From contig JAAELL010000116.1 of NCBI GenBank assembly GCA_024226735.1, forward strand, positions 1 through 51,958: 51,958 bases of DNA. Reading direction: 5' to 3'. Position 1 is the first letter of the stretch; every line of letters starts with the position of its first letter. The stretch comes from a bacterium. Lineage in GTDB: Bacteria > Planctomycetota > UBA1135 > GCA-002686595. Both the position numbers and the translations under genes were made by a program. The notes beneath the pieces were generated by a model. That model made no database searches. It saw only the letters and a list, made by a program, of their open reading frames with translations, and had not been told where the DNA came from. This document shows, one piece after another, positions 44,921 to 51,958 of this stretch.

Positions 44921-45006
44921 CCAGCAAGCCGGGCTGGGCTTCGGTGCGGCAGAAGCCCGCTCGATCAGGCCTGAGGGCCCCGGATTCGGCTTAGGGGAGG
45001 GAACAG

Positions 45007-46377
45007 CTACTTCCAGTGGAAGCCCGGCGGTGGAGTCCCCGTGTCGTTGAGACGCAAGTCGATCCGAGTCGGGATAGGCGCCAGTCCCGCCGCTTTGGCG
45101 GCGAGCTGGGCGTCCGCGCGCGCCTCACCCGTGAGATCGGCCAGGCGGGGGAGCGGCGGCAGTGTCGCGATCACCTCGAGGACGCTCTCCTCGTCGGGAG
45201 AGAATTCGTGGCTGGATTCGAACGACAGATCGCCGTAGCGAAGCGCCAGTCGGTACACCGCACCAGGCTGCAGGCCCGCGACGACGGCCATCCCGTCCGG
45301 AGGCAGATCGACCGTTCGGCGCCTCGGCCAGCTGGCGTCCGACCGCAATGCCCTCTGCGCACGCTCCGTGCGGGAGGCAACGCGCGCGTCGTGCCTCTGC
45401 AGCCGCTCGTCCGACGTCTCCTTGTCCTCGGGGTGGCGGGCGGCCTGTTCCACGATGCGCGCGCGCTTCTCCGCGTCGCGCTCCGCGCGTCTCTCTTCGC
45501 GCGCGATCTCTTTGGCCGACGTTCCCGGCTTCTCGAGGATGAACGCCGTGACGGCATTCTCCGGCGCGGTGGAGTACTGCGGCATGCCCTCGACCCGAAG
45601 CTCGATCCGCGTACCCTCGTTCAGGACGATGTGCACGTTGCGCGGTTTGCCGACCTCGATGTACACGGGCTCGAGCATGCGCCCGTCCGTGCGGCCGACT
45701 GGACCGACCGAGAGCTGGTACCAGTCGGACGTCGGCGGCGTGTACGTGAAGAGCCCGTGCCGGTCGGGGCGGATGGAGAGGAGTGACTCGACCTCGTCGA
45801 GGAACCGAGGGTGGCGCTGGTCCTCGTGCAGGAACCAGATGGGCAGCGCCACCGGACTCCCGAAGCGGTCGGTTATCCGTCCGCTGACGAGCTCGCTCTC
45901 GGTGAGCGTGATCTCGAGGTTGTTGACCTCGCCGGTCCGCAGCCGAACGATTGTGACCTTCGTCAGGTAGCCCTCGGCCTCGGCTTCGATCCTCCAGGTG
46001 CCGACGGGCGCGTCGTTCCAGCGCACGGGGCGCGACGGCGTGGTTCGATCGTCGAGCTTCGACTCCTGGGGGCCCGTGCCCGAGAGGTCCGCGCTGATGG
46101 CTTCACCCGCTTCGTTCACGACCATGACCGAGAGCCGGGTTCTGGGGATCACAACGCGGGACTCGGGTGCGGCGGACTCCGTGGGCAACAGGACGTCGCT
46201 CGGAGCCTCGAGGGAGACCTCGCCCGCCGGCTCGCTGGACGTGATCTCGACCGCGGGCGGTGCAGACACGTTGTCGCTGCCCGTGTCTAGACGTGCGAAC
46301 CAGACGCCCCCAATGAGCAAGGCGACGGCCAGCGTCCCTGCGAAGAGCAGAATGGACGAGGCGCGTGAGCCTGTCAT
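45007..46377 (-). CDS. membrane-anchored protein with a carboxypeptidase-regulatory-like domain and a charged coil
   Basis: 456 residues. An N-terminal helix (S-S-I-L-L-F-A-G-T-L-A-V-A-L-L-I-G-G-V-W) anchors it. A V-V-N-E-A-G-E-A-I-S-A-D-L start and G-T-W-R-I-E-A-E-A-E-G-Y-L strand near 90-145 suggest one regulatory-like domain; I-T-D-R-F-G-S-P-V-A-L-P-I-W-F near 185 suggests a second. Residues about 285-350 are a strongly charged helix (R-E-E-R-R-A-E-R-D-A-E-K-R-A). The end contains D-G-M-A-V-V-A-G-L-Q-P-G-A-V-Y-R-L-A-L. It resembles the proteins at 38093 and 41501 in plan, not in sequence. The function is unknown. Confidence 0.82.
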   Translation of the reverse strand: MTGSRASSILLFAGTLAVALLIGGVWFARLDTGSDNVSAPPAVEITSSEPAGEVSLEAPSDVLLPTESAAPESRVVIPRTRLSVMVVNEAGEAISADLSGTGPQESKLDDRTTPSRPVRWNDAPVGTWRIEAEAEGYLTKVTIVRLRTGEVNNLEITLTESELVSGRITDRFGSPVALPIWFLHEDQRHPRFLDEVESLLSIRPDRHGLFTYTPPTSDWYQLSVGPVGRTDGRMLEPVYIEVGKPRNVHIVLNEGTRIELRVEGMPQYSTAPENAVTAFILEKPGTSAKEIAREERRAERDAEKRARIVEQAARHPEDKETSDERLQRHDARVASRTERAQRALRSDASWPRRRTVDLPPDGMAVVAGLQPGAVYRLALRYGDLSFESSHEFSPDEESVLEVIATLPPLPRLADLTGEARADAQLAAKAAGLAPIPTRIDLRLNDTGTPPPGFHWK

Positions 46378-46429
46378 GGCCGCATCGTAGAGTGACCGAA
46401 AGGTGCTGTCGTGCCTACCGAGCAGACGT

Positions 46430-49141
46430 TCAGAGACCGAACGTCACGCGGAGCCCGTCCGAGGAGTTGGTCTGCCCCATGTCGCGGTACACGCACTGGA
46501 ACAGGAACTCCGACCCCACGATCGGCGTCGCGCAGCCGTGAATGGGGTACTCAGAGAGCGGAAGGTCCTTCGTGGCCACGTTCCCCGTCACCACCACAAC
46601 GGGACCGAGTCGGCAGAATGGGGTGACGCACAGCGTTCCATTGTAGAACGGAATGCTGGCCTCGTCGGTTCCGGTGATGAAGAGGGCGAAGTTGTCCGGC
46701 ATCCCAGTGGCGACCAAGCCGAAGTCGTCGTTCGCGATGCTGGTCGAGCCCGTCGATCCCATGATCGCGCCCAGGCCGACCGAGTTGGGCGACGTCACGC
46801 AGTAGTTGGATGTGCCCTCGACGCAGATCGGCGTGCTGCCGGTCTGGCCTTCGGGGTTCGTGATCGTCAAGATCGCATCGCAGCCGTTGGTGACGCCCGC
46901 CGGCGCGGTGAACGTCAGCGACTTCCCGTCTGGAGCGACGACGATGTCCGCCACGGGGAGACTGTCGATGTCCCCGGTGATCACGAGCGTCTCCGGCACC
47001 TGCGACCCGATGTAGGGCACGAACGCCGTGAGCGCACCCGCGGTCACGGTCACCGTCTCCCCACCGGTCGAGGAGATCATGTCCGTCGTCGAGATCGACA
47101 GCGTGTCGGGGTAGGGACTCGAAAAGTCGACCGTGCCCAGCATCGCGTCGTCGGGGTTGTGCGTGACGCGGCCCTCGATGTCTCCGAGGGACGTCGTGCC
47201 CCACCAGTTCTCCATCGCGTCGACGCTCACGTGCGTGAAAGCCGCTCCACTTCCGGTGATGGCGAGCACCAGGTCCTGGGTAGATGTGTTGTCGGAGATC
47301 GTGTTGTACTTGCCCAGCGCGACCTCGAGCGCATCGTTGACCGCCAGGACGTCATAGTCGTACAGGAGCGTCAGAGCGCCACCCGTGTTGTCTTGGATCG
47401 AGTTCCCCTCGTAGTCGACCCTCGTCGTGTTCAGCGTCGACACCGGATCAGCCAGAACGACGACGCGGGCGCCGTCGCCTCCGCTGCCCTTGAAGGCGTT
47501 CCTCGTCACGTCGACGTTGATGTCGTTCGACGGTTGGGCATCACCCACTGACAGGCGGAAGCCGTGCCCGCCGCTGTCCACGATGGAGTTTCCGTCCAGC
47601 GAGAGGTCCAGGTCGAGACCTGCGGCGTACGATGCACCAACGTTCATGTCCGCGTAGAGGCCATCGAGGGTGCTGCCTTGAATGGTGTTGTTCTCCAGCG
47701 TGAGATCGAGGTCGGCGCCGTGATAGTAGAAGGTGCCCTCCAATCGGACACCTTCCGAGCCCGCGTCTGTGATGCTGTTTCCGCGAACCATCACCGTTGC
47801 GAACACGGTGGAACTGGTGACTTCCGTGTCATCGTGGGTTAAATACAGATTCAGCCCCTCGGCACCACTTCCGGAAACCGTGTTGTTCTCGATGACCCAG
47901 TCGAGGTTGGCGGTGCCGTATTCGTCCTCCGTCTTGGCGAACGAGATTCCGATACCCTCTGCGCCGGTGACCGTGTTGCCGGAGATGGTGCCCGAGGAGC
48001 GGGGACCGTAGCGGTTTCCGACCTTGAGCGTCCCCGCGCCCGGAGCTGTGGTCATGCCGGTCGTCGCCACCCCCCCCGTGAGCACGTTGTTCGACACGGT
48101 GAAGTTCGTGACCATGTTCAGACTCGTGCCGTAGTTTTCATGGGAGATCGAGATGGACAGGTCGCCCCCCGCGATCCCGACCCCGCCGCTCAACGTATTG
48201 TTGTCGACGACGGCGTCCGAGACGATTGCATTGGGGTAGCCGCACTCAAAACGGAGAGTGCCGCCGTCTTCCAGCACGTTGTTCGAGACGATCGGGCCGG
48301 GCATGACTGCGGCCGAACCGGCATCGACCGAGATACTAGCGCCGAAAGAAAACGGGCCGTCATTGGAGAGCGTATTGCCCGAGATCACGCAGTCTGACAC
48401 CTGCGCGTCACCACCGGCGGCGAGCTCGATGTTGCCGAAACCCGTTAGGATGTTCCCGAGAATGGAGGCTTGAGTCACCACAGCACTCCCGAAGAGGTTG
48501 AGCTCGAGCCCAGGGCCCCCCTCGACGGTGTTGTTCGAGATGATGATCGATTTGGCCGCCGATGTGCCGTCATGGTTAACTATGACGGCATGGGACTCGC
48601 CGTTGTTTTCCGCGTAGACCGTGTTGCCATCGATGAGGAGCGCATCGGGCAGACCAGTGACGTCTACACCCCGCCCAGTGATGAGGTTGTCGACGACACG
48701 GACATCCCCCCCCGCTCCAGACGAGCCGATCACGATCGCGAAGGAACCCCCGTCCAGATCGGTGAAGGAGAGTCCCTCCACGATGGACGTCCCGACCGTG
48801 GGGTTGGTGAGTTCGAATGCGTTCGCGCCCGAGCGCTCCACGATGGCGGTGCCATCCGCAGGCCCATCGATCTCCATGCCCGAGGGGATGCCGATCGGGA
48901 AGACCTCGCCGAGCGCGGCGTCGTAGGTGCCGGGTAGGACGATCAACACGTTTCCGGGGCTACTGAATTGGCCACTGCCCACCGCTTGGGTGATCGTCAG
49001 CCAGGGATTCCCGACGGTACCATCCCCGCCGGCCGACCCGTTCGCGGCGTCGACATAGTATGGGTTCCCGGCCAACGCAGACGGTCCCAGGGAGAGCAGG
49101 CAGGCAGGTACGAACAGGAGCTTCTCGAAGAACGAGGCCAT
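46430..49141 (-). CDS. secreted parallel beta-helix protein with IPT-like domain and YC/WYRD module
   Basis: 903 residues. The signal peptide ends at A-L-A-G, then Y-Y-V-D-A-A-N-G-S-A-G-G-D-G-T (DUF1565 start, as in 28992-30536). Residues about 120-640 are beta-helix rungs with repeated I-x-x-N-x-V/L/I patterns (S-N-N-T-V-E-G-G, S-N-N-V-L-T-G-G, E-N-N-T-V-S-G-S). An IPT/TIG-like Ig domain follows (I-S-S-T-G-G-E-T-V-T-V-T-A-G ... P-A-G-V-T-N-G-C-D). The C-terminal 127 residues are the recurrent module, starting N-Y-C-V-T-S-P-N-S and ending F-L-F-Q-C-V-Y-R-D with N-S-S-D-G instead of NFTDG, the most diverged copy. It is extracellular, possibly binding polysaccharide. Confidence 0.88.
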   Translation of the reverse strand: MASFFEKLLFVPACLLSLGPSALAGNPYYVDAANGSAGGDGTVGNPWLTITQAVGSGQFSSPGNVLIVLPGTYDAALGEVFPIGIPSGMEIDGPADGTAIVERSGANAFELTNPTVGTSIVEGLSFTDLDGGSFAIVIGSSGAGGDVRVVDNLITGRGVDVTGLPDALLIDGNTVYAENNGESHAVIVNHDGTSAAKSIIISNNTVEGGPGLELNLFGSAVVTQASILGNILTGFGNIELAAGGDAQVSDCVISGNTLSNDGPFSFGASISVDAGSAAVMPGPIVSNNVLEDGGTLRFECGYPNAIVSDAVVDNNTLSGGVGIAGGDLSISISHENYGTSLNMVTNFTVSNNVLTGGVATTGMTTAPGAGTLKVGNRYGPRSSGTISGNTVTGAEGIGISFAKTEDEYGTANLDWVIENNTVSGSGAEGLNLYLTHDDTEVTSSTVFATVMVRGNSITDAGSEGVRLEGTFYYHGADLDLTLENNTIQGSTLDGLYADMNVGASYAAGLDLDLSLDGNSIVDSGGHGFRLSVGDAQPSNDINVDVTRNAFKGSGGDGARVVVLADPVSTLNTTRVDYEGNSIQDNTGGALTLLYDYDVLAVNDALEVALGKYNTISDNTSTQDLVLAITGSGAAFTHVSVDAMENWWGTTSLGDIEGRVTHNPDDAMLGTVDFSSPYPDTLSISTTDMISSTGGETVTVTAGALTAFVPYIGSQVPETLVITGDIDSLPVADIVVAPDGKSLTFTAPAGVTNGCDAILTITNPEGQTGSTPICVEGTSNYCVTSPNSVGLGAIMGSTGSTSIANDDFGLVATGMPDNFALFITGTDEASIPFYNGTLCVTPFCRLGPVVVVTGNVATKDLPLSEYPIHGCATPIVGSEFLFQCVYRDMGQTNSSDGLRVTFGL

Positions 49142-49278
49142 GGAGAGATTCTCTATTTTGGGACCGAGGCGAAATGGAAGAGACCTAGCCTATCCGGTCC
49201 CGATCGAGTCCGAAAGCCGAAATCGGGGACGTGTCCAGAGCCGCGCAAGGCGCCGATCGCGGTTCGCCCGAGCCCGAA

Positions 49279-51714
49279 CTAGTCGTTCGAACGCAATGCA
49301 TCGAGCGCGGCGCGCAGGCCGGGGTCGCGTTCGGCCCGGGCCTCGACGGCAGCGGTGTCTAGATCCAACGCGTGTTGGAGCGAGGCGCGCGCTCCCTCCT
49401 TACCAAGCTCGTTCCCCACGACGGCTGTCGTGAGCAAGGCTGGCATGTCGTCTGGGTCGAGAGCGAGCACTCCGGTCGCGGCTTCCAGCGCACCGCCCAG
49501 CTCGCCGGATCGACGCCGCGCCACCATCAAGTAGCGCCAAGCGTCGACCTTGTCGGCCTGCTCCGCGCACGCTCGCGCGAACACGACGGCCGCCTCCTTC
49601 GGGCGCCCTGTGCGCAGGTAGTGCAAGCCCAAGTTGAAGTTCCCGTTGAAGTCAGCGGGCTCGAGCTCGAGGGCCTCGACGTACAGGGCCTCGGCCTCTC
49701 CCAGGCGGTCGCTCTTGATGTGCAGGTTCGCGAGGTTGACGAGCGTGAGGACGTGCTCCGGCTCGAGCTCACGCGCCTTGAAGTAGGCCTGGAACGCCTC
49801 GGGCACGCGCCCCACGGCCTCCATGACGACGCCGAGGTTGTACCAGGCCTCGGTGTTGACCGGGTCCGTTTCGATGGCGCGCTTCAGCGCGGCTTCCGCT
49901 TCCGCTTCGTTGCCGCGCCGGTGCTCGGTGTTGCCGATGCCCACCCACGCTTTCGAGCACCGACCATCGAGCTCGAGGGCCGTCTCGTAGGCGAGGATGG
50001 CACCGTCCGCCTCTCCGTCGTCCTGCAGCCAATCGCCTTCGCGCACGAAGGACATGGGATCGCGGGGGTCGAAGTCCTTCGCCTTCTGCAAGGTCGCCTT
50101 CCAGTCGGGAAGACCCAGCTCGCGCTCGAGGGCGGCGAGTCGCAGCCAGTTGTTGGTGCGCGCCCCCGGCAGCGCGACGGTCTCGCGCATGAGCTGCAAC
50201 GCTTCCTCGTGACGCTCCTGCCGCGCCAGGATGCCGGCGAGCGAGCTGCGCGAGATCACGTTTCCTGGATCCTCCACGAGGATCTGGCGCAGCGCGGCCT
50301 CCGCCTCGTCATAGCGTTCCGCACGGACGAGCTCGTTCGCCCGCTGGCTGCGTTCCCAGACGTGCATCATGTCCTTCGGGTCCGGGCGCTCGCCCGCGGG
50401 AACCTCGTCGCCCGCTTCGTCCGAGCTCCACACGTAGCCGAGCGCCGCGAGCGCGTCACGCACATCGGGGTCCATGCTGCGGATGTCGTCACCGCGCACG
50501 TCCGCTTCGGCGTTCGGTAGGAAGTCCTCGAGCGAGGACGCGTACGGCGCGGCGGTCTCCGCGGCGTACAGGTTGTTCAGCTCGCGGCCGTCGCGAACGA
50601 GGTCGTACAGCTCCGGGCGTGGTGCTCGAATGAACCGCCCCGTGTCGTCCCGAATCGCGCGCAGGTCCGACCAGCCGTGGTTGAAGTACGGAGACATCGC
50701 CTCCGAGTACACGGGCACCGGCTCGGGCTGCGCGTCGCGCACGACCAAAGCGCGCGCCACCGAGCGTCCGTCGAGCCCCTGCGTCCCCGACACGTCGAGC
50801 AGGTCGAGCACGGTGGGAGCGATGTCGACCGAGCTCAAGACCGTCCGCACTCGCTTACGCTGCGCGAGGCTCGGATGCATGAAGATGAGTGGCACGCGCG
50901 TCGTCGCGTCGTAGATGAACATCGCGTGCGTGGTCTCGCCGTGCTCGCCGAGGCTCTCCCCGTGGTCGGAGGTCATCACGACGAGCGTTTCGTCGAGCAT
51001 GTTGCGCGTCCCGAGCGAGGCGAGGATCTCACCGAGCCCCGCGTCCGCGTACGCGATCTCGCCGTCGTAGGGCGAGTCCGGACACTTGGCCGCGAAGACC
51101 TCCGGCGGGTCGTAGTTGGCGTGCGGGTCGAAGAAGTGCACCCAGAGGAACCAGCGCTCGTCCGCGCGGTCCTGCAGCCAGCGGATGGCCCGCTGCGCCG
51201 TGTCGGCGGCCTTCGTCTCGCGGAACATGAACATCGGCGCCTTTTCCGCACTCGCCAGGTCGTCGTCGTACGCATCGAAGCCCTGGTCGAGCCCGTAGCG
51301 TGAATCCAGGACGAGCGCCGACACGACCGCGCCCGTCGCGAAGCCGGCTTCGCTCAGGCTCTCTGCCAGGGTCGGGACGTCCTCGGGCAAGAAGTGCGTC
51401 CCGTTGTTGCGGGCGCCGTGGTTGAAGGGGTAGATGCCCGTCAGGATCGACGCGTGCGAGGGCAGCGTGATCGGCGCCACCGTAATGCATCGTTCGAAGA
51501 CGACACCGCGCTGCGCCATGCCGTCGAGGTTCGGCGTCGATGCCCCCGAGTGCCCGTAGCAGCCGATGTGGTCAGCGCGCACGGTGTCGACTGTCACGAG
51601 GAGGAGGTTCTTGAAGCCGCTCTTCTCGCCGACCGGCGATCCCGATTCCATGCGCCAGACGAAGAACATCCCGAGGCCCAGGATCGCCGTGATAAGGAGC
51701 AAGTACCAGCGCAT
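49279..51714 (-). CDS. membrane-anchored sulfatase/alkaline-phosphatase-superfamily enzyme with C-terminal TPR repeats
   Basis: 811 residues from the ATG at 51714, chosen because a membrane helix follows at once (W-Y-L-L-L-I-T-A-I-L-G-L-G-M-F-F); the longer in-frame start at 51744 adds 10 residues. The catalytic domain spans about 36-400: V-D-T-V-R-A-D-H metal site, T-P-N-L-D near 60, P-I-T-L-P-S-H-A-S-I-L-T-G at the nucleophile position, and T-S-D-H-G-E-S-L-G-E-H-G for the second metal. The nucleophile position holds Thr in T-L-P-S-H where formylglycine sulfatases have Cys or Ser in C/S-x-P-x-R, so it may be a phosphodiesterase or phosphatase-like member. Residues about 450-780 are TPR repeats (A-W-Y-N-L-G-V-V-M, A-L-E-L-E-P-A-D-F-N-G-N-F-N-L-G). 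It probably acts outside the membrane. Confidence 0.88.
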   Translation of the reverse strand: MRWYLLLITAILGLGMFFVWRMESGSPVGEKSGFKNLLLVTVDTVRADHIGCYGHSGASTPNLDGMAQRGVVFERCITVAPITLPSHASILTGIYPFNHGARNNGTHFLPEDVPTLAESLSEAGFATGAVVSALVLDSRYGLDQGFDAYDDDLASAEKAPMFMFRETKAADTAQRAIRWLQDRADERWFLWVHFFDPHANYDPPEVFAAKCPDSPYDGEIAYADAGLGEILASLGTRNMLDETLVVMTSDHGESLGEHGETTHAMFIYDATTRVPLIFMHPSLAQRKRVRTVLSSVDIAPTVLDLLDVSGTQGLDGRSVARALVVRDAQPEPVPVYSEAMSPYFNHGWSDLRAIRDDTGRFIRAPRPELYDLVRDGRELNNLYAAETAAPYASSLEDFLPNAEADVRGDDIRSMDPDVRDALAALGYVWSSDEAGDEVPAGERPDPKDMMHVWERSQRANELVRAERYDEAEAALRQILVEDPGNVISRSSLAGILARQERHEEALQLMRETVALPGARTNNWLRLAALERELGLPDWKATLQKAKDFDPRDPMSFVREGDWLQDDGEADGAILAYETALELDGRCSKAWVGIGNTEHRRGNEAEAEAALKRAIETDPVNTEAWYNLGVVMEAVGRVPEAFQAYFKARELEPEHVLTLVNLANLHIKSDRLGEAEALYVEALELEPADFNGNFNLGLHYLRTGRPKEAAVVFARACAEQADKVDAWRYLMVARRRSGELGGALEAATGVLALDPDDMPALLTTAVVGNELGKEGARASLQHALDLDTAAVEARAERDPGLRAALDALRSND

Positions 51715-51819
51715 CGTGACATGGTATCGGTCGCGCGCTGGCACACCAATAGCCGCCGATACCTCTTGCCGCCGCTAGCCCGGTCTTCTTCTTCTCGGTT
51801 CTCTTGGCGGCGGTGTATC

Positions 51820-51958
51820 GTAAGCGTCCGACGGCCTCCTGAGCGTCCCCTTGGTAGGCCCTGTGCCCGGCGGCACCCTGAGCGGCATGACCACAATCCA
51901 TGTCAAATCGCGGCCCAGGAGCCGCAGTGAACTCGCCGCCTGGTACGAATCCGTCCTC
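51820..51958 (+). mobile_element. left end of an IS66-like insertion sequence
   Basis: The sequence GTAAGCGTCCGACGGCCTCC at 51820 resembles the GTAAGCG start of IS66-family terminal repeats. A small gene with TnpA-like character begins 67 bases further in. The element continues past the window, so its right end cannot be checked. Confidence 0.5.
51887..51958 (+). CDS. partial 5' end of an IS66 TnpA-like accessory gene
   Basis: 24 codons from an ATG at 51887 to the window edge (M-T-T-I-H-V-K-S-R-P, then S-E-L-A-A-W-Y-E-S-V-L). The A-W-Y-E-x-V-L segment matches the start of the small DNA-binding TnpA proteins of IS66 elements, which continue with an SGLS-type helix. Too little is visible for a firm call. 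Confidence 0.4.
   Translation, partial: MTTIHVKSRPRSRSELAAWYESVL

Noticed and set aside
1..51958. tRNA, rRNA and riboswitch genes
   Set aside because: Several GGTTCGA-type strings were looked at; all lie inside protein genes without acceptor or anticodon stems.

Overview
The window is high-GC bacterial DNA that looks planctomycete-like (Planctomycetota). It combines secreted PKD, Ig-like, LamG and parallel beta-helix proteins, a di-heme cytochrome fused to DUF6797-like, LamG and propeller-like parts, Ser/Thr kinases fused to FGE-sulfatase or WD40 domains, an ECF sigma factor fused through a membrane helix to a large exported region, and a sulfatase-TPR protein. No rRNA, tRNA or CRISPR array was seen. 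The assignment rests on gene content only.

Layout. 1-5.4 kb: secreted proteins sharing one C-terminal module (a Tyr-Cys near its start and a W-FQ-C-WYRD...SNFTD ending), mixed with broken copies of that module. 5.4-11.1 kb: an M1-type metallopeptidase lipoprotein and the large di-heme protein. 11.4-14.8 kb: an ECF sigma factor convergent with a Ser/Thr kinase-FGE receptor whose N-terminus is frameshifted. 15-18.4 kb: a LamG/Ig-like adhesin overlapping a HEAT-repeat protein by one base. 18.4-22.8 kb: a frameshifted duplicated-domain protein and a 1109-residue protein of unknown function. 22.8-26.8 kb: a gene graveyard (WD40-like, FG-GAP and kinase-WD40 pseudogenes) that also holds a 184-bp MITE-like element. 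27-28.6 kb: two overlapping nucleotidyltransferase genes of the YcgL/RlaP type. 29-31.3 kb: a beta-helix protein and a small lipoprotein. 31.5-36.7 kb: a diversity-generating retroelement (DGR) locus. 37-45 kb: transposase remnants around a carboxypeptidase-regulatory-like protein, a GIY-YIG toxin remnant with an overlapping LRR gene, and the membrane-spanning sigma factor. 45-51.7 kb: another regulatory-like membrane protein, a 903-residue beta-helix protein and the sulfatase-TPR protein. The left end of an IS66-like element lies at the right edge.

The most interesting system is the DGR. A 60-nt template-like repeat (33061-33120) matches the reverse strand at 33611-33670, the last codons of a large protein with two TIR/deoxyribosyltransferase-like regions, a NACHT NTPase and an FGE/C-type-lectin-fold domain. 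Nine of the 13 template adenines are changed in the variable copy, against 3 of the 47 other bases. Upstream of the template lie, in order, a NACHT fragment, the last 41 codons of an Avd-like accessory protein and the first 182 codons of a DGR-type reverse transcriptase whose start codon overlaps the avd stop. The RT is cut before its YxDD motif and runs straight into the template. The locus therefore looks like an NLR-like receptor diversified in the past by a DGR that has since collapsed by deletion, or that now depends on an RT elsewhere.
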